The translations under genes were made by a program, and so were the position numbers. A stretch of 64,000 bases of DNA from Isochrysis galbana (Eukaryota; Haptophyta; Isochrysidales; Isochrysidaceae), in the NCBI GenBank assembly GCA_018136815.1, contig CM030933.1, positions 5,348,282 to 5,412,281 on the forward strand, given 5' to 3'. The notes under the pieces were generated by a model. The model was not told the origin of the DNA. It worked only from the letters and a program-made list of their open reading frames with translations, and searched no databases. Positions 19,756 to 29,645 of the stretch are shown in pieces (the first letter of the stretch is position 1; each line of letters opens with the position of its first letter).

Positions 19756-21013
19756 ATGGTGGCGCAGTCTAAGATGGCGGCCAGGATGGCGTCGCCCATC
19801 GCCAAAGGTGGCATCTTCACCGCGTACCTTACAGTGCAGCTTGGCGCTCTGCTGCTCGCGTCCGCCTCGCAGCGTCAGCAGACGAGGTACCTTAACTCGA
19901 CCGCTGTCACGCTCTCGGAGCTGATCAAGTTCGCCGTCTCGCTCATCGGTATCGCAGCAACGGAACGCGTCCTGCTGCGCGGTCTACTCTCGGCTGTCCG
20001 TCAGACCCTCATCGACGAGCCTCACGAGCTCCTCAAGGTGGCTGTGCCGGCAATGCTGTACACCATCCAGAACAACCTCATCTACTCTTCTCTAGCTCAT
20101 ATTGATCCCGTCACCTTCCAAATCACCTACCAGCTTAAGCTCGTCTCATCTCTCATAGCAACTCGTCTTCTATTGAAAAAGCCAGTGTCGTCCACCAAAT
20201 GGCTCTCAGTGGTCATGCTCACGCTTGGAGTTGTCCTCGTGCAGCTCTCACTCCGTGCCGAGGAGTCCACAAGTGGGTCGAGCGATGGTGCTGTAGGTGG
20301 CGATGACGACATTCGCGCCGACGCCGCCAAGGAAGCGGCAGCACGCAGACGATCGCGACTGCTCGGCATTTTTGGTGTACTAGTGGCATGCGGCTGCAGT
20401 GGTCTTGCTGGGGCGGCGATGGAGGTATTGCTCAAGGCGAGTTCGCAGTCGCTGCCGCGGCGAAACCTGCAGGTGCGAAGCTTCACTGATTCTCCGCAGG
20501 CTGTCTCACTTGCAAACATTGAAGGCCCAAGACCATTTCTTTGCACCCTCTCATCCCAAGACTTTGATTGCAGATTTCGCTAGTTTCATTGCTGTTGGCC
20601 TCTCTGCACATGCTTGTTGCGGATAGGCACGGCCTACGCGAGGGCGGCTTCTTTCAGGTGCAGGCTTTGCTTCCGCATGATCCACCAGCTCTGTTAATCT
20701 CTTCATTGCCTGCGACGCCAAGCCCAAATGTTGCCCGATTGCTTGTAATGCCCCGTGTGGATTGGTGCAGGGCTATTCAAAATTGGTGTTGGGAATGGTG
20801 GCTCTTGATTCACTTGGGGGAGTCTTAGTCTCGCTCCTCCTGAAGCACGCCTCCAACACGCTGAAGAACTTTGCGGCGCCCATTGGCATCATCCTGAACT
20901 GTATGATTTCGAGCTACAAGGATGGAAATGGCAGCCGCAAACCACTCTCCAAGAAGTTTGTACGGGGTGCATTGTTGGTAGTCTGGGCGCTCGGCACTTA
21001 TGCCGTTGCATGA
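19756..21013 (+). CDS. Nucleotide-sugar transporter, SLC35A-like
   Basis: Exons 19756-20472, 20574-20657 and 20771-21013 join in phase 0 with GT-AG introns to 347 residues. Family members exchange UDP- or CMP-sugars for the nucleoside monophosphate across Golgi/ER membranes. Visible: about ten hydrophobic segments, the signature DPVTFQITYQLKLVSS (~120-135), a variable acidic loop EESTSGSSDGAVGGDDD, GLAGAAMEVLLKASS and the C-terminal LKHASNTLKNFAAPIGIIL. UDP-GlcNAc or UDP-Gal is the likely substrate class; sequence alone cannot decide. The ATG at 19756 is chosen because homology starts soon after; 19774 and 19786 are alternatives. Confidence 0.88.
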
Positions 21014-21615
21014 TGTTTCCACGAAGGACTGATGGAGCACAAGCACTGTCGCCAGAAGGAGGCTTCCCGCCTATTTCAGCATCTGCGATGTCGTCTCGGC
21101 TGCTGGCTCGATTTGATGTTTAAGGTGCATGATGGTTCATTGCCTAGCACGGACAATCGGCTAAGATTCTCCTCTTCTGCGCACTATCAATGCGCGCAGC
21201 TTTATTTCTGTCAAGTCCTCACCCACAGTCCAAATCACGCAGCGAAATTGGCCGATCCTATCTTACGGGCTGTGGGAACCGCTTGACCGAGTCTTCGGGT
21301 AGGGAGCGTAGGGAGTGGCCTGATGCGCATTCTCGGTGCCCCGTTGCGAACGCGCAAACAAATGCGCACATTGAGGCAGGGAATGCTTCGGCAGGCCTCG
21401 GGCACCACTTGTTTGCTATGTCTACTGCTCCCTTTTGCCATGTATGTTGCAACTATGTGACATTGTGATAATTTTCGCGGTTAGGGTTAGGACCTAGTAA
21501 GGGTTAGAATTTCGCGAAACCCATGGCGAAGCACCCTGGGCCGCCACTATTTTAGCGGTAGCGGGTGAAAATTTTGCGAAGCTTAGAACTTAGGGCCGAC
21601 AACTTCAACTAACGC
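21014..21615. other. Non-coding region downstream of the transporter
   Basis: Holds a short GGTTAGGGTTAGG telomere-like stretch near 21479-21491 and TTTCGCGAAA/TTTTGCGAAG motifs; no gene. Confidence 0.4.
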
Positions 21616-21710
21616 AACTAAGTTTATACTTGGTTGTGGTTGACCCATAGCCCATAGGGGCGGCATGACCCGCCCCCTCTCTCCACTCCTTCCTTGCTAT
21701 GGGGAAAGAC
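21616..21710 (+). mobile_element. Hairpin module of the AACTAAG class
   Basis: AACTAAGT-TTAT-ACTTGGTT (21616-21635, G.T wobble), then a GGGGCGG...CCCGCCCC stem and CTCTCTCCACTCCT. It is only ~95 bp before the next hairpin begins, so it is truncated or interrupted. Confidence 0.6.
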
Positions 21711-21920
21711 AACTATCGTTAAAACGATAGGGTCATGGAGCGCGCGCCGCCTCCCTCCCTCGCCGCCGCCGCCCTCGCCGCGAGTGGACGATGCACTCAT
21801 GGAGCCACGCTAGCCGCTAGCCCCTGTCGCCGAAGCGACGCACGCCAAGACGACCCGCTCGCGACCAGGTGGGCGAAGGAGCTAGCGTGCCACGCCCGCA
21901 CAACACCGAGAACAGCGTGA
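21711..21920 (+). mobile_element. Element start: CTATCG hairpin plus MERAPP frame
   Basis: Perfect 8-bp stem CTATCGTT-AA-AACGATAG (21713-21730) followed by GGTCATGGAGCGCGCGCC and a 61-codon frame MERAPPPSLAAAALA, matching the start of the full-length element at 26788. The frame ends at 21920, so the copy is degenerate. Confidence 0.65.
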
Positions 21921-21999
21921 CAGCAGTCTGCATGCTGCATGCTGCAGCTGCAGCCAGCCGTGGCTGCTAGGGCGGCATATTCGGATATGGTGTCTGGTG

Positions 22000-22095
22000 G
22001 GGCATTCTATCCCAGTGGATGACCGAGGAAGCGCCGGCAGCGCGCTCGGTAGAGGTGGGAAGTTGGGTGTTCGAACGCATCTCGGTACGTAACGT
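22000..22095 (+). repeat. Possible tRNA-like/SINE remnant
   Basis: GGCAGCGCGCTCGGTAGAGG resembles a D arm, and GGGTGTTCGAACGCATC a B box. Weak; no cloverleaf was completed. Confidence 0.25.
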
Positions 22096-22319
22096 CATAG
22101 GCGGTTTTTGCGCCAATGCCGATATTCGACAAGATGTGCGAGGCTGGAGAGCCATGTGAGCCCGGGCACGCATCCCGCATCGCTCACCCCCTTCCGCCTT
22201 GATCTGCAGGTAAGCGCCATTGCACGCGACAAACCGCGCCGCTCGAGTAGGATGGCAGCCTCCGCTCGCGACGTTAACGACGATGGCGCGCAAACGAATA
22301 GTGCATGATCGCGTGTGAT

Positions 22320-22620
22320 CTTATATGTTATATGATGTCATATGTCATATGTCATATGTGATATGTATTTGGCTGGCCCAGGCAAATACTTTTACTGATG
22401 CACAAGTTTTTCTGCAAGCTGCAAGTTTGGGTGGGTCGTTGTGCCCCTCAAAAGTTTGGGCCCGCGCTGAAAGTCGGCTGCAAGTTTGGGGGGCGTGGCC
22501 CAAAAGCCTGGCCAAAAGTTTGGGTGGTCCACCGCAAGAATCCTGAAAGTTTTGCCCACAAGTTTGGACGACTTTTGCTAAAAGTATTGGCCTGCCCCAA
22601 GAGGCCCCCCTCCATGGCGA
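22320..22620. repeat. Short-motif repeats (CATATGT and AAGTTTGGG)
   Basis: CATATGT occurs in tandem at 22336-22360, and AAGTTTGGG-like motifs recur at irregular spacing over 22400-22570. Non-coding. Confidence 0.55.
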
Positions 22621-22889
22621 CCAATCATAAGATTAGTGGTGGTTCTCAAGAAGAACTGAAGCCTCCCTTTGGGGGAAGGGAAGGGGGAGGTAGGAATCAT
22701 ACCCGAGATGTGGGGGTGTCAGCGGGGAAAAAAACCAAACCATAAGTGAGGTTGCGGCCTCTCGGGATCTCGGGCCGTGGCTCGTGCGCACCGAGTCGGT
22801 CGTGGCGCCCTCTCGTGGGCGCTTCAGAAGCGCGCCGTCGGCCATAGGCCACTGAAGCGCGCTCCGTCGCGGCGGGATGGGCGGCAGGG

Positions 22890-22940
22890 AAGGAAGGTAG
22901 CGGCGCGCGCTCCATGACCCTATCGGTTTAACGATAGTTA
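22890..22940 (-). mobile_element. Hairpin 5' end of a minus-oriented element
   Basis: CTATCG...CGATAG stem (22920-22937, six-base loop). On the minus strand GGTCATGGAGCGCGCGCC and a MERAPLPS frame follow. A degenerate hairpin with an ATAA centre at 22619-22640 belongs to the same general type. Confidence 0.55.
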
Positions 22941-23142
22941 GCTGCTTGCAGCATTCACAAGAGCCTGGCCTTGCTAATGCTTGTTTGACGGCTCATGCGC
23001 AGCGGCTAGGACATCACTGAAATGACAAGGCCGAAGCTGAGGAACTGGATGCAGTCGTATGGAATACGCGGTCTACACGTCCTCAACACACTTTGCACTG
23101 CCGGAGCCACAGATAAAAGGGCAAATCCATTAGGCAAGTGCC
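22941..23142. other. Short intergenic stretch
   Basis: 3' flank of the rhodanese-tailed gene; nothing recognised. Confidence 0.4.
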
Positions 23143-25065
23143 TCACATTCCCGCCATTAAACAGGCAAGCACATTATCGGCACCGCCTCCGTTGAGCAGC
23201 TTCTGGTAGCCCTCGGCCTCAAGCGCAGAGAGTGCAACAGCCGCTCTGGCACCAGAATCACAGAATGCCACCACAGGGGTATTCTTCCGAGGCAGCACTT
23301 TGGGCGCCTGTGCAAGCAACTCTTGGCAGCAAGGCGCATATAGATTAAGCGGGCAAGAGATGGAAGGTATTGGCAATGGAGAAGACGCACGTTCTGCCTC
23401 GGATCGCACGTCCAGCAAGACCGTGCCATATGCCATCAAGGCTCTTCTGAGCTCAGGGCGGGAAGCGGTGCTGATTCCTGATGAAGATGGAGCAATCGGC
23501 AGTGTGGTCCCGGCGACGCTTGTGTTCGGTTGTGCCTTGACGGTTGGTGATTGTTCCTCATGCAGTGTCTCTGCGGCAGCCGCATCATCGGCGATAGAGC
23601 CACGCTTGACCTGCTCATCCGGTGCGTCTTCAGCTGCATTTGATGTCTTGAGTGCCGCCGGATCGGCTTCATTGTTCACCTCGTCCTCGCAGATAAGGAC
23701 ATCATGCGATCCGACGTCGCGACGGCTAGCAGGATCCAGCAGAGGCGCAGACTCTTGTTGTGGTGGGCACAGAGGCGTGTCACCACCCACAGGGCGTAGG
23801 AGAGATATTGGGGGTAGCCCGTTGCTCCTGGCCAGTTCGTCTTCGGCATCACTAGATTCCAGTATGGCAAGCGAGGAAACAGACGAGTGCGAGCCATGCC
23901 TCTTCCAAGTACCACCCCGCGCCCTCGCACCTCGGTATAGCGCAACACCATCAAATATTGATGCGTCAAGCTGCTCGGATGCTGTGGCGCTCGGCTCCGA
24001 TGCTGCGCAAGGAGTCTGAGCGTCGGCTTCCTTGCCCACTACTGCGGGCTCCGCCTTGCTGTCGCCAAGCGGCGGGTCCCCAGAGGCCGCGGGTGCATCG
24101 TCTGTCCTTCCCTTAGCCCATGCATCAGATATTTGTGCTGATACCACGCAGGCATCAGCATCAGCAGCCTTATCATCGGCGGCCCTTGCCGAACTCGCCT
24201 CATCGGGTTCGACAATAACAGTCTGAATTAAGGTGCTGGCCAGCTCAGCCTGAACGTCCCGCACAGCAGCCGCAACACCGTCGCTGTCATCAGCATCAGC
24301 AACCGCATCTGGACGAGAACTATGTAGCAAACCCTTCGAGTCTAGTGCCGCGGCATCAGCTACGGTGGTATTGCTGCAACTGCGGAAGCCATCGGCTGCA
24401 TCCGCGCCGTTTCCTTTGGTAATTTCACTCAGCTTCTCTTCTTCAGAACCACCATCTGTGGGCGTGGTCTCGTGTGCTGCCTCCACCGTCTCGTTATCGG
24501 CAGCCATCGCCCCATCATCCGCTGGGCTGGATGGATCGGGTGCGTCCGACTGGTTGCCAGCCGCCTCCGGCAGGCTCTTGCGCTCTGGCTCGGAAGGACA
24601 CTCGCCCAGCGCTTTCTCCGCTGTGTCACTCGGCCTCACGGCGTCATGCTCGGCGCTCTCCTCCATCAGCACGTCTTGCTTGTGTGAGGCGCGCGCACTT
24701 GCATGCGTTGCAGAAACAGGCGAGAGCGGTGGGCTCTCGTCGACGCCACGATGGGTGCCGCGCATGCTGGACGGCTTGGAAGAGTTTCCTCTAGCGCGCG
24801 CGAGGGCGTCGACGTTGCGCGTGGCGGTCCCGCGCTCCGCCTGAGATGAGAGAGAACGAGCTTCCTCTGTGGAGCTGGAGCGGAATGGCTCCGGCGAGGC
24901 TTGGGGGTCATCAGCACGCGATGTGGAGGGCGAGGAGTCATGGGGCTTGGGTGCGGCACCGGCAGACCGAGCCCCCGCCTTGGAGCTGCCGTTTTTGCTT
25001 GGCCGCAGCGCCGCTGGCCAGAGCGACTGCGCCCGCTTGCGCGAGAGGAGTTTGGGGATCGCCAT
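23143..25065 (-). CDS. Large disordered protein with C-terminal rhodanese-like domain
   Basis: 640 residues from the ATG at 25065 (MAIPKLLSRKRAQ); the frame stays open to 25365 through a CT-rich leader, so the upstream Met is not preferred. Residues 30-530 are Ala/Ser/Asp/Glu-rich and low-complexity, probably disordered. The last ~105 residues look like a rhodanese fold: VLLDVRSEAE, then PVVAFCDSGARAAVALSAL with the putative catalytic Cys602 in a CDSGAR loop, then LEAEGYQKLLNGGG. Rhodaneses transfer sulfur or act as phosphatase-like or binding modules. Target unknown. Confidence 0.75.
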   Translation of the reverse strand: MAIPKLLSRKRAQSLWPAALRPSKNGSSKAGARSAGAAPKPHDSSPSTSRADDPQASPEPFRSSSTEEARSLSSQAERGTATRNVDALARARGNSSKPSSMRGTHRGVDESPPLSPVSATHASARASHKQDVLMEESAEHDAVRPSDTAEKALGECPSEPERKSLPEAAGNQSDAPDPSSPADDGAMAADNETVEAAHETTPTDGGSEEEKLSEITKGNGADAADGFRSCSNTTVADAAALDSKGLLHSSRPDAVADADDSDGVAAAVRDVQAELASTLIQTVIVEPDEASSARAADDKAADADACVVSAQISDAWAKGRTDDAPAASGDPPLGDSKAEPAVVGKEADAQTPCAASEPSATASEQLDASIFDGVALYRGARARGGTWKRHGSHSSVSSLAILESSDAEDELARSNGLPPISLLRPVGGDTPLCPPQQESAPLLDPASRRDVGSHDVLICEDEVNNEADPAALKTSNAAEDAPDEQVKRGSIADDAAAAETLHEEQSPTVKAQPNTSVAGTTLPIAPSSSGISTASRPELRRALMAYGTVLLDVRSEAERASSPLPIPSISCPLNLYAPCCQELLAQAPKVLPRKNTPVVAFCDSGARAAVALSALEAEGYQKLLNGGGADNVLACLMAGM

Positions 25066-25890
25066 GCGCGTCTCCCCCCCGTCTCTCTCTTCTCCCCTTC
25101 TTCCTCTCCTGTGCTCTCGTCGAGAGACCACCCTTCTATCCTCTCTTCTCTCCGCTTTTCTTGTCTTCCGTGGGTTGCTCGAGAGACCATCTCTCCCTCT
25201 CTCCCTCCCTCTCTCTCTTCTCTCTGTCCCTCCCTCTTCTATCGTAGATCTCTCCCTCATCAGACTATTTGTATGGAAGGTGGGGCGCAGGCAGTCTCCG
25301 TGCGGGGAGACGGTCCGTCCTCTCTCTCTCTCTCTCTCCACTCTTGCAGTGAGGGAACACGGCACTCTTTCAGAGGGGATGGTCCCCGAGAGAATATATC
25401 AAACCGCGCCCTCACACGGGAAGAAGAGGGTGCGGATCTCCTTTGGCGGAGAGGGAGAGGGCGTCTCTCTCTCTCTCTTCCCCCCCCCCGTTTCTATTCT
25501 CCTCGGGTGGGGAAGTCAATCTCGTGAAGGCGCTCTCGAGTCGGGGGACTACGACCGGAGGAGGGAGAGGGGGAGAGGGGAGAGGGGAGAGGGGGGGGGG
25601 GGGAAGAGAGGGGGGCGGCGGCGGACCAAACGCGAGCGCGGGCCCTGTCCCTCCCTCGGCGCGCGCGCGGGGGGCGGGGGGCGGCGGCGGCGGCGGGGCG
25701 GCGGGGGGGAGTTCAAGTTCGGACGGCCACGCCGACGCCACCGCCAACGACAGCAGCAGCACCTTTACTACTCTACTCTCTACTCTACAGCGGAGACTAC
25801 AGAAGAGGAAGGGACAAAGAGAACAACGGTGCACCCACGCGACGGAGCAAGAAGCCCCTCGCGCGTCAGACATTCGTGAGCCTTGCGTGC
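25066..25890. promoter_or_regulatory. 5' region of the rhodanese-tailed gene
   Basis: CT-rich blocks (25080-25260, 25320-25345, 25465-25490) and G-rich/GGC-rich sequence (25560-25710). Long frames here are composition-driven. Presumed leader and promoter. Confidence 0.45.
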
Positions 25891-25894
25891 AGAA

Positions 25895-26266
25895 TTCAAT
25901 TCGGCTCATACTTGGCTCGCCCATGGGGGGGGCTCGGCAGCCTCCACCTCCACTCCTCCCCTCCTCCCCTGCTGCGGGGGAGGGGGAGGGGGAGGGGAAG
26001 CATCTGAAGATTCTGGGCTAACACCTACTATGGTCTAGGGTTCTCTACCTCCCTACACATACTAGGCGTCCCCCTAGGCGCGCCGCAGGCACTTAACACT
26101 TAACACTTAACCCTCGTGTATGCCTTATCCTAATTCATCCATCAGGTGTAGGGCGGTCAAATGTCAAATAGTGATTTATAACTACTAACATGTGGCATGT
26201 GGCGGTGTTGTATTCAGGCCTTTTGGCATGAATATTTCGGCACGAGTACGCTATATACCGTCTTCT
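25895..26266. mobile_element. Degenerate hairpin module and 3' fragment of related elements
   Basis: 25898-25995 keeps GGCTCATACTTGGCTCGCCCATGG and the CCTCCCC...GGGGGAGG stem of the module in decayed form. At 25999-26022 a minus-strand 3' end (reverse of CCCAGAATCTTCAGATG) matches that of the 26788 element. The remainder has no feature. Confidence 0.5.
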
Positions 26267-26787
26267 AAAAAAAACATCTGAAGATTCTGGGCTACACACC
26301 TACTAATTATAGGACTCCCCTTTACTATCCACACCGCCCTTGTCTCTTGTCTTCCCTCCCCCCACCTCTTCCTCTTCCCCTGCCCCCCTTCTTTCCTTTT
26401 TCTTCAGTTTCCGGGGTCCGGTCTCGGTGCGCTACCTGAGGCCTGGTTCGGAGTGTGGGGTTTGGGCAGGCCTTTTGGTCTTTTTTTCATTTTTGTCGTG
26501 TGTGTCTGCCTGCTGCCTGGCATCCTTTTGGTTGTTTATTTATTTAGGTCAAGTCTGTTTCGCGTTGTCCCCAGTGGCAACCTTGATTGATGTGCCGGTG
26601 TCTCATTCACCTTTGTCCTTTTGATCCGTGGTCCCCTCGATAGCGTGTGCGATCCTCAGCTTGGTGGCTAGCTCCGCTAGCTCCGCGTTGGGTCTAAGGT
26701 CTAAGGCCACCTTTGTCGTTCCTATTGCCTATTGAAAACGGGTCTCAAGTCGTTTATGTCTATTCTTTTCGTAGGCTGTCTTCCCAT
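26267..26787 (-). mobile_element. 3' part of a minus-oriented LINE relative (host of later insertions)
   Basis: The minus-strand 3' end is CCCAGAATCTTCAGATG plus a T-run (A-run at 26267-26274 on +), identical in type to the 26788 element. The UTR and the last codons of the frame (GRQPTKRIDIN) follow up to 26787, where the younger element is inserted. It resumes at 29254. Confidence 0.8.
26773..26787 (+). repeat. Left target-site duplication of the 26788-29238 element
   Basis: AGGCTGTCTTCCCAT, repeated exactly at 29239-29253. Confidence 0.9.
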
Positions 26788-29238
26788 CAACTATCGTTAA
26801 AACGATAGGGTCATGGAGCGCGCGCCGCCGCCCGCTCTCGCCGCCGCTGCCCTCGCCATGATGGACGAAGAGCTCACGGACACGCCGCTGTCGCCGAAGC
26901 GACCGCGCCAGGACGACCCCCCCAGCCAGGTGGGCACAGGAGCCGGCGAGCCGCGCCCGCGCATCACCATGAACGACATGTGCAAAGCCGCCATGCTGGC
27001 AGCAGCCAGCATGCTGCACACATACATCACAACACACAGCCACACCAGCCACACCACACCAGCGGGACGCTTCCAAAGGGAAGGCCTCCGGGCCGGGACC
27101 CTACACAGCCGCGGTACCGCCCTCGCGCTCCGGCGCGAGGGGCTGACCCGGCACCATCCAAGGCAGAACCCCAATGGGGGAATGCCGCATCAAAACAAAG
27201 TGATGGAAGAGAAGCAGACTGAATCCCCCAACAAGGGGTACAGGAGCAAAAGGGGAGACAATTCAAGAGGGATGCGCCACAGTGCCGCCGGGAGACAAGC
27301 AGACAAGCGCGCCTCGGACGCGCGCACGACACAAGCAACACAGGCCCAGGAGGCCCAACACAACGAGCACCAACACAAGAGAGGGCCTACACAAAGCACA
27401 AGCCACAAGGTACCCTCGAGAGGGGGTGACGACGCAGCGGAAGCGTCGGGCCGTATGGACAATAGAGAGACGAGCACACACGTGAGGCTAACCCCACCTT
27501 CCGCCCCGGTCACACAGGTGGCCCTTACTGACGAAGATCTAGAGCCCGAGCCCGAAGAGGAGGCCGAATTTCCGGACTCTCACAAGATCATTATCACCTT
27601 TACGGCGTACGAAAAGGGACACAAGGCCAAAGATGAAGAGGTCCTTGGCGCGATTGTTGCGCACCTCAACAAGTTGGAGGGCGTAGACCTCGAGCCCGAA
27701 TTTTTGTCCAAGAGCGCCTCCGGCCCTTGGGAGATACTTGTCACGGCGGATTGCGCCAATCAGTTTCGCGAAGAATACAAGGACACGGCGGACTTTCGCA
27801 AGGCAGGTATCCCCTGCCCGATCGCGGTCAAGTATCAAACACTTGACGAGAAGTTCAAGGAAATCCCGCGGACCTCGGAGACGAGGCGAGAGACATGCGA
27901 GCAGTGTGGTTCGGAGGAGCCCACCCCAAAAATACACATAGCCCAAGACGGCAGCTATTTCGCCGTGCTCAAAGGCGCATGGTATGAAGCGGAGCTCTCG
28001 TACCTAGGTACGCCCATAATTGGCGAAAGGCTCGACAATGCTCCCGAACAGCTAGACCCCTCCCCACCGGCAAAATGGGGGGACGGCTTCAAATCTAACA
28101 AAAGATTGGAATACCCCTTAGCGGACGAGTATACCCTAGACGGAGTTACCCCACTAGACAAAATGGGAGTGGAGCAACTAACACGAGCAATCCAGAAGAC
28201 GGACGGAAAGCGTAGACGCCTAACGGGACCCGAGAACTGGAAACAGCGACTACCGGTACCCGACAACACGTGGGAACACCTAGCCACAATATATACATCC
28301 TCGATGATGACGGCGAGAGATACACACCTCCACTTCAAGCACTTAACCCACAGAAGGATTGGCACCTACAACCGGTTCGCGGACAGAGATAAGACTTGCC
28401 GCATATGCAAGGCGGCCGACGAATCTTCCACCCATCTAGGCGAATGCCCGAGGGTAGTCAAGATATTCGAAACGCTCGACAAACTGGCAAGGTACACCCC
28501 CCGAAGTGGAAGCAGGGAAGAAGTAATCATAGATAACCTTTTCATGCACCCCGGGGGGGAAACACCGCGATCGCTCACCATACTTTACACTCTAGCGTGG
28601 AGATATATTTTAACAGACTTCTACATGATACACTACGATGGCATTGAATTCTCGGAGGAACCAGTGTTGATAAGAACGATAGATAGGTACACGACGCTAA
28701 GCAAGGCACTAATATTTGCGAGTACAACAGACTCGGCTAGGACCGCCCAAGCAGGCATGGGCAGACAGCCGAAGAAAAGGATCGACATGAACGATATATA
28801 CCCTTTATTCACACTAGGTGCAAGAGGTAAGCTAGAACCAAGTCTAGAGTTGCAAACCCTGACCACCTCGATGGGGGTGGCATATATAATTGCCGAGAGA
28901 CCCGAACCAGAACAAGCCTGAGACGAGATACACCTCGACTGGACATAAACCCACCGAGACACGATAGCGACCAGAAAGGGCGAGAAAGAGACGAGCACGC
29001 CCGCGACCCGACAGACACACGATGACATTTGACCAACAACAGGCCTGCCCGGAACCCGCGCTTTGAACCAGGCTCGTGGTAGCGCACCCGAGCCAAACCC
29101 CGGATACCGAAGACAAAGGAATGAAGGGGGAAAGGGGAGGAGGTGGAGGGAAGGGAAGTTAAGGGCGGTGACAGTAGGGATGGGGAAGTACCCTAGTCTA
29201 GTAGGTGTGTAGCCCAGAATCTTCAGATGTTTTTTTTT
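26788..29238 (+). mobile_element. Full-length non-LTR element with 5'-terminal hairpin and RT-less single ORF
   Basis: Bounded by a perfect 15-bp target-site duplication. It starts CAACTATCGTTAAAACGATA: an 8-bp stem at 26791-26808, five bases before the ORF ATG at 26813. One 702-codon frame fills it, and a ~300-bp 3' UTR ends CCCAGAATCTTCAGATG plus nine T. The duplication and the simple-sequence tail indicate target-primed reverse transcription. It encodes no endonuclease or reverse transcriptase, so an autonomous LINE must supply them (inference). It sits in antisense inside a relative. Confidence 0.9.
26813..28921 (+). CDS. Fusion of ORF1-like protein and LINE C-terminal zinc-knuckle region
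   Basis: 702 residues, uninterrupted. N-terminus MERAPPPALAAAALAMM and a low-complexity stretch to ~235 (SPKRPRQDD may be a nuclear signal). An ORF1-like block follows at ~255-340 (KIIITFTAYEKG, LNKLEGVDLEPEF, GPWEILV), related to ORF1 at 526. From ~380: GSYFAVLKGAWYEAELSYLG, then HLHFKHLTHRRIGTYNRF and a C-X2-C-X8-H-X3-C knuckle (CRIC...HLGEC), then DNLFMHPGG and AWRYILTDFY. In LINEs such knuckles follow the reverse transcriptase; here the EN and RT between are absent. Related frames occur at 5840, 29254, 32556 and 57870, implying family-wide structure. Confidence 0.8.
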   Translation: MERAPPPALAAAALAMMDEELTDTPLSPKRPRQDDPPSQVGTGAGEPRPRITMNDMCKAAMLAAASMLHTYITTHSHTSHTTPAGRFQREGLRAGTLHSRGTALALRREGLTRHHPRQNPNGGMPHQNKVMEEKQTESPNKGYRSKRGDNSRGMRHSAAGRQADKRASDARTTQATQAQEAQHNEHQHKRGPTQSTSHKVPSRGGDDAAEASGRMDNRETSTHVRLTPPSAPVTQVALTDEDLEPEPEEEAEFPDSHKIIITFTAYEKGHKAKDEEVLGAIVAHLNKLEGVDLEPEFLSKSASGPWEILVTADCANQFREEYKDTADFRKAGIPCPIAVKYQTLDEKFKEIPRTSETRRETCEQCGSEEPTPKIHIAQDGSYFAVLKGAWYEAELSYLGTPIIGERLDNAPEQLDPSPPAKWGDGFKSNKRLEYPLADEYTLDGVTPLDKMGVEQLTRAIQKTDGKRRRLTGPENWKQRLPVPDNTWEHLATIYTSSMMTARDTHLHFKHLTHRRIGTYNRFADRDKTCRICKAADESSTHLGECPRVVKIFETLDKLARYTPRSGSREEVIIDNLFMHPGGETPRSLTILYTLAWRYILTDFYMIHYDGIEFSEEPVLIRTIDRYTTLSKALIFASTTDSARTAQAGMGRQPKKRIDMNDIYPLFTLGARGKLEPSLELQTLTTSMGVAYIIAERPEPEQA

Positions 29239-29253
29239 AGGCTGTCTTCCCAT
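29239..29253 (+). repeat. Right target-site duplication
   Basis: AGGCTGTCTTCCCAT, identical to 26773-26787. Confidence 0.9.
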
Positions 29254-29645
29254 GCCCGCCTGGCCGCCTGGGCAGTTCTCGCCGAGTCAGTTCCTTGTGC
29301 AAAGAGTACGTAGCGCTTTGCTCAGCGTGGCGCGTGGCGTATCTCTCTATTATTCTGATTAGTATTGATTCTTCCGAGAAGTTTATACCGTCGTAATGAA
29401 TCCTATAGAAGTATGTGATTATGTATCTCCACGCTAGTAGATATAGCACGCATAACGCTTTCGGGGCGTCTCCCTTTGGAAAGATGAATAGGTTATCTAT
29501 AATGGTTTCTTCCCTTTTTCTTTCCGTCTTAGGTGAGAAACGCGCGACTTTATTCAGCTCGCCTAGTATGTTGGTTATCCTGGGGCATTCGCCTAGGTGC
29601 ATCGAGGATTCGTCTACTTCGTCTCCGCATATGCAGCACGTGTCG
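29254..29645 (-). pseudogene. Continuation of the host LINE relative (C-terminal region)
   Basis: Minus-strand frame contains HLGECPRITNILGELNKVARFSP, split here only for length; then IIDNLFIFPKG, LLAWRYIITYFYRIHYDGI and LIRIIERY, aligned with the 702-residue ORF. The zinc knuckle start (CCICG) is at the right end, where another element is inserted. Frame shifts at the left end. Confidence 0.8.

Noticed and set aside
21479-21491. Interstitial telomere repeat
   Set aside because: Only two TTAGGG-like units; not distinguishable from chance.
23300-24844. Plus-strand frames opposite the rhodanese-tailed protein
   Set aside because: Ser/Ala-rich complement of a low-complexity coding region.
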